Source: a virus
Strand: one strand, 5' to 3'
IMG/VR virus record: IMGVR_UViG_3300037882_001495
Location: 1-30,252 of that record
Length of the DNA stretch: 30,252 bases
Part shown: piece after piece, positions 14,035 through 22,816 of the stretch
Layout of the letters: each line of letters begins with the position of its first letter
Numbering within the stretch: position 1 is the stretch's first letter
The notes under the pieces: generated by a model
The model's input: the letters and a program-made list of their open reading frames with translations, nothing else
What the model was told of the DNA's origin: nothing
Database searches by the model: none
Made by a program: the position numbers and the translations under genes

Positions 14035-14700
14035 ATGGCAAAATTAGCAGGTTATAAGACAGCAGTAAAAAAAACAGGTACTAGCACAACCTTTGCTAGT
14101 GCTGCATTTACTGAAATTGTTAATAATAAAGTTTTTCAGATTACTGATACAGCTAAGTGTTTGTGGGATATTAACCCTAGTATAGCATTTGTTTTCTATG
14201 AAAATAGTGTTGCAATTAATAATGCTGATATTGACTATTTGGATATGTTGCAGGGCATAGTAGCATTTAAAACTGCCAATAAAACAGGTACAATTACAGG
14301 CGATGGCAAATATTTACCAAGTGTTGAGGTAGCAAGTACATTTAGTGCTGAGTTAGGTTTATCAAATGCAATTGTTGATGCTACAACCTTTAAAAGTGCA
14401 AAAGATAACGGTGGTTACGGCAGTAAAGCAGTAACAACAAAAGATGCTACCTTAAGCATTGAAAATTTTTACGAGACAGACGCTACATTTTGGGATTTGT
14501 ACACAAGCGGTAGTGATATTTTGATTGAAATGTCACTAGATGGCACACCATATTCAAGGGCTTATTACAAGAATGAAAGTATAAATCATAAAAGCAATTT
14601 AGATGATTTAATCAAAGAAGGCATTAGTCTTGTTGCTAATGATAAAACATTTTTAGCAAGTGCAGGCTATCTAAAAAAAGCAAATTTAATATTATTATAA
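14035..14700 (+). CDS. Second tail-tube-like protein, long copy
   Basis: This 221-residue protein begins MAKLAGYKTAVKKTGT, matching the start of its neighbour, and shows a similar beta-rich plan. It lacks the DVTELNSSG motif of the shorter copy, but has KSAKDNGGYGSKAVTTKD, an ATFWDLYTSGSDILIEMS strand pair and a YLKKANLILL end. It may be an alternative tube subunit, a decoration of the tube or a tail-tip adaptor. Spacing of 4 nt places it in the same transcript. Confidence 0.7.
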   Translation: MAKLAGYKTAVKKTGTSTTFASAAFTEIVNNKVFQITDTAKCLWDINPSIAFVFYENSVAINNADIDYLDMLQGIVAFKTANKTGTITGDGKYLPSVEVASTFSAELGLSNAIVDATTFKSAKDNGGYGSKAVTTKDATLSIENFYETDATFWDLYTSGSDILIEMSLDGTPYSRAYYKNESINHKSNLDDLIKEGISLVANDKTFLASAGYLKKANLILL

Positions 14701-14711
14701 GGAAAAATGAA

Positions 14712-15077
14712 ATGAACTTAAGAGATAGGTTATTATCAAAAGACGTAAATTTAAAAATTGAAACAAAAGAAATTGATGGTGAAGTTTTTGGATTTAAAGA
14801 ATTAACCATTAAAAAAGCTGATGGTATTAAAAAAGCCTGCACAAAGATTAGTGCAACAGGGGTAGATTTTGACATAGAGGCACAAAGATTTTTAGCTTTA
14901 ATTTATGTTGTTGTTGACCCTGAAACAGGTGATTATTTATTCAATGAAGCAGATAAAGAGGTTATTTTATCACAACCAGCAGGCGGTACGATTGATAAAT
15001 TAATTAATTATGCTGTTGCTTATGTTAATCCACAAGATGTTGATGCCAAAAAAAACAATTTGGAAGCGACGGCTTAG
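14712..15077 (+). CDS. Tail assembly chaperone, short product (gpG-like)
   Basis: The 121-residue protein binds and guides the tape measure during tail assembly. It has a compact alpha-beta N-terminal domain: KIETKEIDGEVFGFKELTI, a helix with KKACTKISATGVDF, then AQRFLALIYVVVDPETGD. Position between tube and tape measure genes is diagnostic. AAGGA precedes its ATG. Close to the 3' end lies a slippery site that allows a second, longer product. Confidence 0.82.
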   Translation: MNLRDRLLSKDVNLKIETKEIDGEVFGFKELTIKKADGIKKACTKISATGVDFDIEAQRFLALIYVVVDPETGDYLFNEADKEVILSQPAGGTIDKLINYAVAYVNPQDVDAKKNNLEATA

Positions 15078-15244
15078 AATATTTTAAATATTTTTTAGCT
15101 GAACAATTAAAAATGACTGTTGCAGAGATGGAGCAGTCAATGAGTTATGAAGAGTTTATAAGCTGGAATGCTTATTATGGGTACAAAGCAGAATTAGAAA
15201 AAAAAGCCATAAAAGAGGCAAATACTAAAAGGAATAAATTGTGA
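14712..15244 (+). CDS. Tail assembly chaperone, -1 frameshift product (gpGT-like)
   Basis: A -1 slip on AAAAAAC (15050-15056) joins the first 114 codons to an open frame ending at 15244, giving 177 residues. The extension reads FGSDGLEYFKYFLAEQL, then KMTVAEMEQSMSYEEFISWN, followed by a basic helical tail. The M-T-V-A-E-M-E-x-x-M-S-x-x-E-F-x-x-W pattern is the typical T-domain of chaperone extensions. The extension has no good start of its own, and its stop overlaps the GTG of the tape measure gene. Confidence 0.85.
15050..15056 (+). other. Slippery heptamer for programmed -1 frameshift
   Basis: Eight A residues followed by C (15048-15056) contain A AAA AAC in the zero frame of the chaperone gene, 21 nt before its stop. 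Slippage to the -1 frame leads into the conserved extension. Confidence 0.85.
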
Positions 15245-18225
15245 CTTTAGAGCTTGGTACTTTACAGTATGTTATAGCGGCTCAAACAACCGAGCTGCAA
15301 AAAGCTGCAAAATACATACAGCAAGTAGAAAAGCAGGTTAAGGATTTAAGCAAAACCAAAGCTCAACTTGAGGTTAATACCACTGCTTTAAAGCAGGCAC
15401 AAAAAGAAATTCAAAGACTCAACAAAAATCAAGTAAAACTTGAGGTTAAAGCTCAAGGTGTAAAACAAGCACAAGAAGAAGTTAAAAGGCTTGATAATCA
15501 ATTCAAGGCTTTAAAATCTAGTGGTGTTGATGCTGGTCAAGCAATCAATGAACAATTTAATCAAATAAAAGCAACAATAGCTGGTGCAATAACAGTCACA
15601 GCCGCTTGGAGCATTGTTAAGCAGGCTGATGAATTTAATATGCTTGAGGCACGCATAAAAGATGCTTCAAGTTCATTGCAGGAATTTAAGGCAAACCGTG
15701 AAGCCTTGCTTGATATATCAGGCACGACTGGTATGGATTTAGGCGGTACTGTAAGCCTATTCCAAACATTAAATGACTCGGCTGCTGATTTAGGTAAAAG
15801 TCGTGAACAAATAGTAGCATTCACAGAAACAACTGCACAATTAGCAGCGATAGGCGGTAAATCAACTGCCGAAATATCAGGGGCTATGACTCAATTAGGG
15901 CAAGCATTAGGCAGTCCAATTGTAAGGGCTGAAGAATTTAATAGTGTAATGGAGGGCATGAGACCACTTGCACAATTAGCGGCTGATAATATTAAAGGCG
16001 TTGATGGTTCTGTTTCCAAATTGAGGCAAATGATGCTTGACGGCTCTTTATCTAGCAAAGTCTTTTTTGATGCAGTCGTAAAAGGTACGCAAGAAACACA
16101 AAAGCGATTTGACGCATTACCCCCTAGTGTAAGTCGTTCAATGGGTATGTTAAATATTTCATGGCTACAATATATAGACCGTGTGAATGAAGCCATAGAA
16201 GGCACTAGCTCAATTGCAAACGTAATTCAGTTTTTAGCAGGCAATATAGGTAATACTATTGGTGTTTTAGGTACTTTAGCTGCTGCATTTACAGGTGTTA
16301 AACTAGGCGTTTTTATTGCGGGTATTTATTCATCAATTAGTGCTGTTGGTGGATTGAGTGGTGCTTTTGGTGTTTTAACTGCTGCTATTATGGCTAATCC
16401 TTTAGGTTTTTTAATTGGTTTAGTCGCTGCTGCAACTACTGCTTATATTACATGGGGAGATGAAATTAAAGCATTTTTAGGTATAATGGACGAGCAAAAG
16501 ACCGTAATAGCTGAAATTGAAAAAGCACACAAGACAGCACAAGCAGCCATAGAAAGAGTTGAGGCAGCAACAGGCAGTGCCACAAAAGCCTCAAGAATAT
16601 ACACTGAACAATCAAGACAAGAGGAATTACAGAACATAGCAACTGCTAAAAGTGCTATTTTAAGACAGCAAGCCACTGCCTCAATGAATGCTAGTTTTGC
16701 ATCAACGATGGCACAAGATGCACAAAAAAAAGCTGCTTTAATCACTGGAAATTCAAGGGGTGAAGTTGCACAAAAAAGTGATCTTATACGACAAGCAAAA
16801 ACATTTGCGATAGAAATGCAGTCACAAGCTCAAGTTTATCAAGATGCAGGTCAAAAAATACAAGAACTAGAAAGTGCTGCATCTAAATTAAAAAAATTAA
16901 AATTAGGTGGAGGTGGCGGAGGTGGAGGTGTAGGAACACCTAAGGTAGGCGGTGCAAAAAAAGACAATTCACAGGCGGAAGCCGAAAGAGCAGCACAAGA
17001 AAGAATACGTATGACGCAAGAGCTTGCACAAATGCAGGCTGATTTAATGCAAAATGAATTTGATAAGCAAGTGGCTATGGAGCAAATAGCCAATCAAAAA
17101 CGTTTAGAACAAATTGCAGAATTTAACGCTAGAAATATAGGTAGTCAGCAACAAAGGCAAGCATTACTAGAGGCTAATCAAATAGCACATAATGCAAAAT
17201 TAACAGAAATTGAACAAGCTCGCAATGAACACGCACAGGCTATTGTGCAGCAATATCAACAAGCATTAACAAATACTATGACTGATGGTTTAGAAAAACA
17301 ATTATCGTTAGAAAATCTAGCATATCAAGAGCGTTTAACCGCTTTAGAAAACTTTAAAAATGAAAAAATATTAACCGAACAAGAATTACAGACATTAAGT
17401 GAAGCTGAATTATCAGCACATTATGAACGTATTAAAAAAATAGAGGAAGAAGCAAAGCAGAATGCTATTGATAAAGAAAGAGCAGAAATTGCAGCAAGAC
17501 AGAAAACAACTGTAGCCAAGTTGGCTGATATAGCAGGGTTTCATGAGGCGGCTGGACATTTGTCACAGCAAGAAATGGTTAATTTTGGTGAGACTTTAGA
17601 TACCCAAATGCAAACATTTTCTCAGCATTCAAAAAAAATGTTTGCTCTTTATAAGGCTTATTCCGTTGCTAAAGCTATTATTGATGGAGTGGCTGCAACA
17701 ATTGCAGCATATAAATTTGGTAATCAAATAGGTGGCCCTATCTTAGGGGCGGTTTTTGCTGCCACTGCTGCTGCAACTACTGGAGCTCAAGTGGCTGCTA
17801 TAACTTCAGCACAATTTCAAGGTGGACGTAAAGAAGGTGGTTTTGTAAGTCCAAATAGTTCATATCGTGTTAATGAGGGCGGCAAACCTGAATTGCTTTC
17901 TGTTGGTAATCAAGATTATTTAATGATGGGCAGTCAAGGCGGCTTTGTAACCTCAAACAAAGATTTACAATCATCATCTAATAACAATCTTTTTAATCCT
18001 AGTATTGTAGCACCACAGCAACAAAAAGTTATGATTGTTATTAAAAATGAAGCGGCTGGATTTGAGTTTGAACAAAGGCAAATATCGGAAAGTGAAATAG
18101 AAATTATAGCAAAAAGAGTAGTTGCACGTGATACACCTAAATTAATGCAAAGAGAAATGAATAACCCTAATTCACGTAGTGCAGCAGCGTTTACTAAAAA
18201 TTACCAAACACAAAGGAAACGCTAA
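15241..18225 (+). CDS. Tape measure protein
   Basis: The 994-residue protein sets tail length and is ejected with DNA. Residues 20-100 are coiled coil with repeated K-Q-A-Q motifs. A tape-measure domain follows, with GGTVSLFQTLNDSAADLG, GKSTAEISGAMTQLGQALGS and SPIVRAEEFNSVMEGM typical of TMP N-terminal domains. Residues about 330-402 are hydrophobic and glycine/alanine-rich, probably membrane-spanning on ejection. A poly-Gly linker sits near 555-563. The remainder is long Gln/Glu/Ala coiled coil and a C-terminal region with GGFVSPNSSYRVNEGGKPEL, a common tape-measure end. It starts at GTG with AAGGAA upstream. At about 0.15 nm per residue the tail would be near 150 nm. Confidence 0.95.
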   Translation: MTLELGTLQYVIAAQTTELQKAAKYIQQVEKQVKDLSKTKAQLEVNTTALKQAQKEIQRLNKNQVKLEVKAQGVKQAQEEVKRLDNQFKALKSSGVDAGQAINEQFNQIKATIAGAITVTAAWSIVKQADEFNMLEARIKDASSSLQEFKANREALLDISGTTGMDLGGTVSLFQTLNDSAADLGKSREQIVAFTETTAQLAAIGGKSTAEISGAMTQLGQALGSPIVRAEEFNSVMEGMRPLAQLAADNIKGVDGSVSKLRQMMLDGSLSSKVFFDAVVKGTQETQKRFDALPPSVSRSMGMLNISWLQYIDRVNEAIEGTSSIANVIQFLAGNIGNTIGVLGTLAAAFTGVKLGVFIAGIYSSISAVGGLSGAFGVLTAAIMANPLGFLIGLVAAATTAYITWGDEIKAFLGIMDEQKTVIAEIEKAHKTAQAAIERVEAATGSATKASRIYTEQSRQEELQNIATAKSAILRQQATASMNASFASTMAQDAQKKAALITGNSRGEVAQKSDLIRQAKTFAIEMQSQAQVYQDAGQKIQELESAASKLKKLKLGGGGGGGGVGTPKVGGAKKDNSQAEAERAAQERIRMTQELAQMQADLMQNEFDKQVAMEQIANQKRLEQIAEFNARNIGSQQQRQALLEANQIAHNAKLTEIEQARNEHAQAIVQQYQQALTNTMTDGLEKQLSLENLAYQERLTALENFKNEKILTEQELQTLSEAELSAHYERIKKIEEEAKQNAIDKERAEIAARQKTTVAKLADIAGFHEAAGHLSQQEMVNFGETLDTQMQTFSQHSKKMFALYKAYSVAKAIIDGVAATIAAYKFGNQIGGPILGAVFAATAAATTGAQVAAITSAQFQGGRKEGGFVSPNSSYRVNEGGKPELLSVGNQDYLMMGSQGGFVTSNKDLQSSSNNNLFNPSIVAPQQQKVMIVIKNEAAGFEFEQRQISESEIEIIAKRVVARDTPKLMQREMNNPNSRSAAAFTKNYQTQRKR

Positions 18226-18581
18226 TGACAACACCAACTTTAATTGTATTGCCAACATTAGCGGCTTACAGCACTAAGCCTGCAAATAACATTATTGAGA
18301 TAAAGTTAGATGGCGGATTATCACGTAGACGCTTAGACCAATTAAACGCTGCAAGAACTGTTAATGTACAATGGATATTGCAGGCTACAGACTATCAGTA
18401 TTTTATGACTTTTTACAAAACGACTATATCAAATGGTGCATTGCCTTTTTATTTGGATTTAAAAATAGATGACAACAGCATGACTCAATGCTTATGTTAT
18501 TTTATGGCTGATAGCTTAAGCATAGAAGCTATAACACACAACACCTTTAAAATAAATGCTAGTTTAGAGGTGCTTGCATGA
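18225..18581 (+). CDS. Minor tail protein, paralogue A
   Basis: This 118-residue tail-tip protein is beta-rich. Characteristic parts are NIIEIKLDGGLSRRRLDQLN, VNVQWILQATDYQYFMTFYK and NGALPFYLDLKIDDNSMTQC. The same plan (LDGG, a V-x-W-x-L strand, D-Y-x-x-F-x-x-F-Y, then a G-x-L-x-F strand and a Cys) appears in the next gene, so the two look like products of duplication. It occupies the tail-tip slot after the tape measure. TAATG overlap with the tape measure stop. Confidence 0.7.
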   Translation: MTTPTLIVLPTLAAYSTKPANNIIEIKLDGGLSRRRLDQLNAARTVNVQWILQATDYQYFMTFYKTTISNGALPFYLDLKIDDNSMTQCLCYFMADSLSIEAITHNTFKINASLEVLA

Positions 18582-19054
18582 CAGCACCACATTTAGATTA
18601 CAGCCCTTTAATTAATGGATACAGTTTTAAAATTGATAAAGGTGTAAAGCAAGCAAAACTTGACGGCGGTTTTTTAAATGCTGCAAAGGATATAAAAAAC
18701 AATAGCATAATTGTAAATTGTAGTTTTTTATTGAATGTAGATGATTATATAGATTTTATAGATTTTTATACAAATACTATAAACAGTGGCAGCCTTGTAT
18801 TTTCAATGTACCTCACATTAGATTACCCTTGCGAAAGGTTGCATAATTGTCTTATTTTTATAAATAATATAGAATTTTTAACAAAATTATTTAAGGTAGA
18901 TTGCGAAATTGAAGCCTTAGACAATCCAAGAGATGCAGAGCTAGATGATTGCTTTATGAACATTTACCCCTGTATTCAAGGGACTAATGCAGAAAGACTA
19001 TTTAATACATTAGAGCAATTTGTAAACTATGATATACCGAGCATATTGCCATGA
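18578..19054 (+). CDS. Minor tail protein, paralogue B
   Basis: The 158-residue product shares the layout of its neighbour: KQAKLDGGFLNAAKD, IIVNCSFLLNVDDYIDFIDFY, TINSGSLVFSMYLTLD, and CLIFINNIEFL. It adds about 40 residues at the C terminus (DDCFMNIYPCIQGTNAERL and beyond). It overlaps the preceding gene by 4 nt and the following gene by 4 nt. Probably both form part of the tail tip. Confidence 0.68.
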   Translation: MTAPHLDYSPLINGYSFKIDKGVKQAKLDGGFLNAAKDIKNNSIIVNCSFLLNVDDYIDFIDFYTNTINSGSLVFSMYLTLDYPCERLHNCLIFINNIEFLTKLFKVDCEIEALDNPRDAELDDCFMNIYPCIQGTNAERLFNTLEQFVNYDIPSILP

Positions 19055-19548
19055 GTGATTATAGTGAGTTTTTTTTAAAAACGCCTGCAAATATAGTCAT
19101 GTTAGAGCTAATAGAGCTTTCACACCCTGATTTTACAAAGACTTATAGACTTGTACGCAATGCAACTAACGGCGTGACTGTCACGCTTGAAACAGCAGCA
19201 AGTGCAACTTTTGAATATTATCCTTTAAAAATAAATAAGGGTGACACGAGGGAAAATCTTGACCAATCCATAACGCTAACCTTTGGTGATTTAGGTGAGG
19301 TTTTACCAAATGAATTAGATGTTGTTTTAGAGGCTAATAATTTTGTTACAAAGCCTATATTAAAATACAGAATTTACCGTTCCGATGATTTAACTGCCCC
19401 CTTAGAGGTTATAACATTAGAGGTACAAAGTATATCTTTTCAAAAAATAGGGGCGGTCATTGAAGCAAGGTCTAAGGCTTTAAATATTAACAAAACAGGT
19501 GAAATTTACACAATTGACCGCTTCCCTATGCTTAAGGGTTTTTTATGA
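19051..19548 (+). CDS. DUF1833 tail protein
   Basis: The 165-residue protein matches DUF1833, a tail-tip family that lies between tape measure and hub genes. Supporting segments are IVMLELIELSHPDFTKTYRLV at the start, a central DQSITLTFGDLGEVLPNEL (the L-x-L-x-x-x-D-x-G-E motif), KPILKYRIYRSDDLTAP and a final YTIDRFPMLKGF. It is probably the equivalent of lambda gpL as a connector to the hub. Confidence 0.85.
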   Translation: MSDYSEFFLKTPANIVMLELIELSHPDFTKTYRLVRNATNGVTVTLETAASATFEYYPLKINKGDTRENLDQSITLTFGDLGEVLPNELDVVLEANNFVTKPILKYRIYRSDDLTAPLEVITLEVQSISFQKIGAVIEARSKALNINKTGEIYTIDRFPMLKGFL

Positions 19549-19898
19549 CACTTGATAGGTTTTTGAATAAAAAATATGACAAAGATTTTTACAACTGTAT
19601 GCACTTTGTAAATGATGTTTGGCAAGCAATTACAGGCAAAAACATAAATAACATATCACTTGAGTTTTTACTAAACAGTCAAAAAAGATATGTACCACCC
19701 TTATTTAAAAAGAGCTTTAAAAAAATAAAACAGCCTATAACCCCTTGTATTTGTTTGATGGCAAGACAAAATTTTAATAAGCACGTAGGTGTTTTTATTA
19801 ATAACAAAATTTTACACATAACAGAAAAAGGCGTTGAATTTTTACCTTTAGATATAGCAACACGAGGCTTTAGAATGGTGAGATTTTATATATGTTAA
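19545..19898 (+). CDS. NlpC/P60-like tail protein
   Basis: This 117-residue protein has the two halves of a cysteine-peptidase fold: YNCMHFVNDVWQAITG with C18 as presumed nucleophile, and KHVGVFINNKILHITEKGVEF with the histidine near residue 85. In many phages the corresponding gene (lambda K-like) precedes the hub and may cleave cell-wall stems during infection. It is short, lacking an obvious C-terminal extension. It overlaps the hub gene by 7 nt. Confidence 0.8.
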   Translation: MTLDRFLNKKYDKDFYNCMHFVNDVWQAITGKNINNISLEFLLNSQKRYVPPLFKKSFKKIKQPITPCICLMARQNFNKHVGVFINNKILHITEKGVEFLPLDIATRGFRMVRFYIC

Positions 19899-22816
19899 AA
19901 GTTATTATTATAGAAAATAATTTTGAGGCTGATATAAAACAAGAATACGAATGTCAGCATTTAGGTGAGTTTTTAAAAGCTCATTATGGTGATAAATTAC
20001 CAAATAACACACGCATATATCATAATAATGTATCTGATGAAGCTGATGTAACGCCTTATGATGAGAATAGCGTTAATCATTTACTATCATTAGATGGCAC
20101 TTTTTACGTAGTGCATTATGCAGGCGATCCAATAACAGCTATTATAAGTCTTGTTGCTGTTGTTGTGGGTTTTGCAGCAACATATTTTTTACTGCCAACA
20201 CCTGAGATACCAAGTGCAGCAAACAGAAATGTAAATTCTGAAAGCTCAAACAATGAACTTTCAGAGCGTGAAAATAAGCCAAGAATTAACGCAGCGATTG
20301 AAGATATTTATGGCAAAGTTAGGAGTACACCAACTTTAATACAGCAGCCATATAAAGTATTTATAGGTAATAAAGAGATTGAGTATACTTATATGTGTAT
20401 AGGTGTTGGTTATTATGATATATTGGACGCAAAAGATGATACAACTGATATAGCTTCAATTGATGGTGCTTATGCTGCTTTTTATAACCCTAATCTATCA
20501 CCAAATAACGGAACACCTTTTAAAGTCATTGGTAAATTACCGCAAGAAATAGCTTTGTCTATTCGTGGAAAAAACGACATAAAATTTGTTTATCCTAATA
20601 GCATACAAATAAAGAGCACCTCCAACGTTGATTTTACTGATTACTTTAGTGATGGTGACTTTATAAGGATTACAGAGTCAAATACTAGATATAAAAATGG
20701 TAGTGGTGTTGAGATAGGTATGGACTTTAACGGTGTTTATGAGATTGACACTGTAACCGCTTTGGAAATTACACTTGCAAGTCCTGAAAATATAAAAGTT
20801 TCATGGGACGATTTACAGGATTATCCAACACAAGTAAACACCAATACGGCTTATTATAGGGACACAAAACCATTATTAGAACAATATAGTGCTAATGTGG
20901 TTGAAAGTATAAAAAATGTTAAAAGATTAAATAGTGTTAATGGTCAAGGGCTTATTGCTAAAAATGCAGGCAGTTATAAAGGCAATGTACGCATGGTTTA
21001 CCCTAATAAGGTTGAAGCTAAACCTAATATGGGTATAAACTTTTTAGAAAAATGTGTGATTGGTGATATTTTAGAGATTGTCAATTCTGATCCACCAGGT
21101 GCAAACTCTATAAATTATGATGGTGTTTATACGATTGAGGCAGTTACAACAGATTATATCTTGCTTTATGATGCCCCTAATATAAGCACTGGCTGGGATA
21201 TATTGAATACATACCCTAATAATGGTACCGGAAATTATTATCCTGATTATGCACCTGGACTCTTATTGCATAAAGAATATTACATTGGTGAGTTTATTAT
21301 CGATGATATGGAGGAAATATGGTGTAACTTTGTAGCACCAAACGGATTATATAAAGATAATGGCTCAGCACAATATGCAGTTGATGCAGAAATAACCGTT
21401 GAAGTTACACCAGTTGACGCAAATAACGACCCTATGGACACCACAGAAACTTTTACAACAACATTATATGGTAGTGCTGTTTCAAGGTCAAGTAGAGGTG
21501 TAACATTAAAATGCAATCCTACATTTAATGGTAGATGCTCAATAAAGGCTTATAGGTCAAGTGACACAGATACAGCCTTTAGTGGCACAGTCGTTGATGA
21601 GGTAAAATGGAGGGATATTTACGCCGTTTTGCCTGTAAGTGCTACGAATTTTGGTAATATAACAACCGTGCAAACGGTTACACAAGCAACAGAAGGTGCT
21701 TTAGTTATTAAAAATCGTAAATTTAACTGTTTGGTGCAACGTAAAATAAAAAAGCGTACAAGTGGTAGCAGTTTTACAAGTACACTTTACGCAACAAGTC
21801 GCATTGATGAAATAATATCGCATTTATGCCTAGATGATTATAACGGTAGGCTTAACACAACAGAAATAGATTTTGATAATATTTACGACACCGTAGAGGG
21901 AATAGAAGATTACTTTGGTACTGATAAAGCAGTTGAATTTAATTACACATTTGACAAAAGCAATATGTCTTTTGAGGAAAAAATAGCAGCAATTGCAAAT
22001 GTTATTTTTTGTACTGCATACCGTCAAAGTGGGAAAATCAAAATTAATTTTGAGAAAAAAGCAGAAAGTTTAGATGCTGCTAAAATGCTTTTTAATCATA
22101 GAAATAAAGTGCCTAACACTGAAAAAAGAGATTTTGTATTTGGCAAAACAAATGAACATGATGGTATTGAATTTGACTATGTAAACCCTGATGATGACTC
22201 TATAGTTACGCTTTATTTACCGAGCGACCAATCAGCAATTAACCCTAAAAAGATTGAAAGCATAGGTATTAGAAATAAGATACAAGCCTATTGGCAGGCT
22301 TGGAGGGCTTATCAAAAAATAATCTATCAAAACACAATCGTAGAGTTTGAGGCACTGCAAGAGTCTGATTTACTTGTAAGAAACGATAGAATACTCGTTG
22401 CGGACAATGTCAGAAGTAATACGCAAGATGGTGAAGTTGTAGCGGTTAGTGGCTTAACACTTACCCTTTCACAGCCTTATACATTTGAGATTGGTAAAAG
22501 CTATATAATATTTTTACAGCACTATGATGCAACGATAGAATCAATAGCAATAACAGCAGGAAGCAGTGAATATGAAGCTGTTTTAAGTGATGCTCCAAGA
22601 TTAACTTTGTCAACTGATAGTGCATATTATGCAAAAACTGTGTACTGGATTGTTGCAGATGATGACATTAGGATTAAATCTTTTCTTATTTCGGAAAAAG
22701 AAGCACAAAGTAACTTTACAAATATTTTAAAATGTGTCAATTATAATGATGATTTTTACGTAAAAGATAAAGATTATATAAATAATATAATTGACATAAA
22801 TGGTAATGAATTGTGA
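19892..22816 (+). CDS. J-like central tail hub / host-recognition protein
   Basis: The 974-residue protein is the tail-tip hub. The N terminus has a small ubiquitin-like part and a hydrophobic segment (residues 81-101), then ENKPRINAAIEDIYGKVRSTP, the canonical N-x-A-x-x-x-I-Y-G-x-x-R-x-x-P signature of tail-tip J proteins. A duplicated insertion domain follows (about 232-312 and 368-442). The C-terminal half contains fibronectin-like and phage-tail regions, including LIVEFEALQESDLLVRNDRILV-type elements (EFEALQESDLLVRND) common to hub proteins. Overlaps the next gene by 4 nt. Confidence 0.88.
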   Translation: MLKVIIIENNFEADIKQEYECQHLGEFLKAHYGDKLPNNTRIYHNNVSDEADVTPYDENSVNHLLSLDGTFYVVHYAGDPITAIISLVAVVVGFAATYFLLPTPEIPSAANRNVNSESSNNELSERENKPRINAAIEDIYGKVRSTPTLIQQPYKVFIGNKEIEYTYMCIGVGYYDILDAKDDTTDIASIDGAYAAFYNPNLSPNNGTPFKVIGKLPQEIALSIRGKNDIKFVYPNSIQIKSTSNVDFTDYFSDGDFIRITESNTRYKNGSGVEIGMDFNGVYEIDTVTALEITLASPENIKVSWDDLQDYPTQVNTNTAYYRDTKPLLEQYSANVVESIKNVKRLNSVNGQGLIAKNAGSYKGNVRMVYPNKVEAKPNMGINFLEKCVIGDILEIVNSDPPGANSINYDGVYTIEAVTTDYILLYDAPNISTGWDILNTYPNNGTGNYYPDYAPGLLLHKEYYIGEFIIDDMEEIWCNFVAPNGLYKDNGSAQYAVDAEITVEVTPVDANNDPMDTTETFTTTLYGSAVSRSSRGVTLKCNPTFNGRCSIKAYRSSDTDTAFSGTVVDEVKWRDIYAVLPVSATNFGNITTVQTVTQATEGALVIKNRKFNCLVQRKIKKRTSGSSFTSTLYATSRIDEIISHLCLDDYNGRLNTTEIDFDNIYDTVEGIEDYFGTDKAVEFNYTFDKSNMSFEEKIAAIANVIFCTAYRQSGKIKINFEKKAESLDAAKMLFNHRNKVPNTEKRDFVFGKTNEHDGIEFDYVNPDDDSIVTLYLPSDQSAINPKKIESIGIRNKIQAYWQAWRAYQKIIYQNTIVEFEALQESDLLVRNDRILVADNVRSNTQDGEVVAVSGLTLTLSQPYTFEIGKSYIIFLQHYDATIESIAITAGSSEYEAVLSDAPRLTLSTDSAYYAKTVYWIVADDDIRIKSFLISEKEAQSNFTNILKCVNYNDDFYVKDKDYINNIIDINGNEL

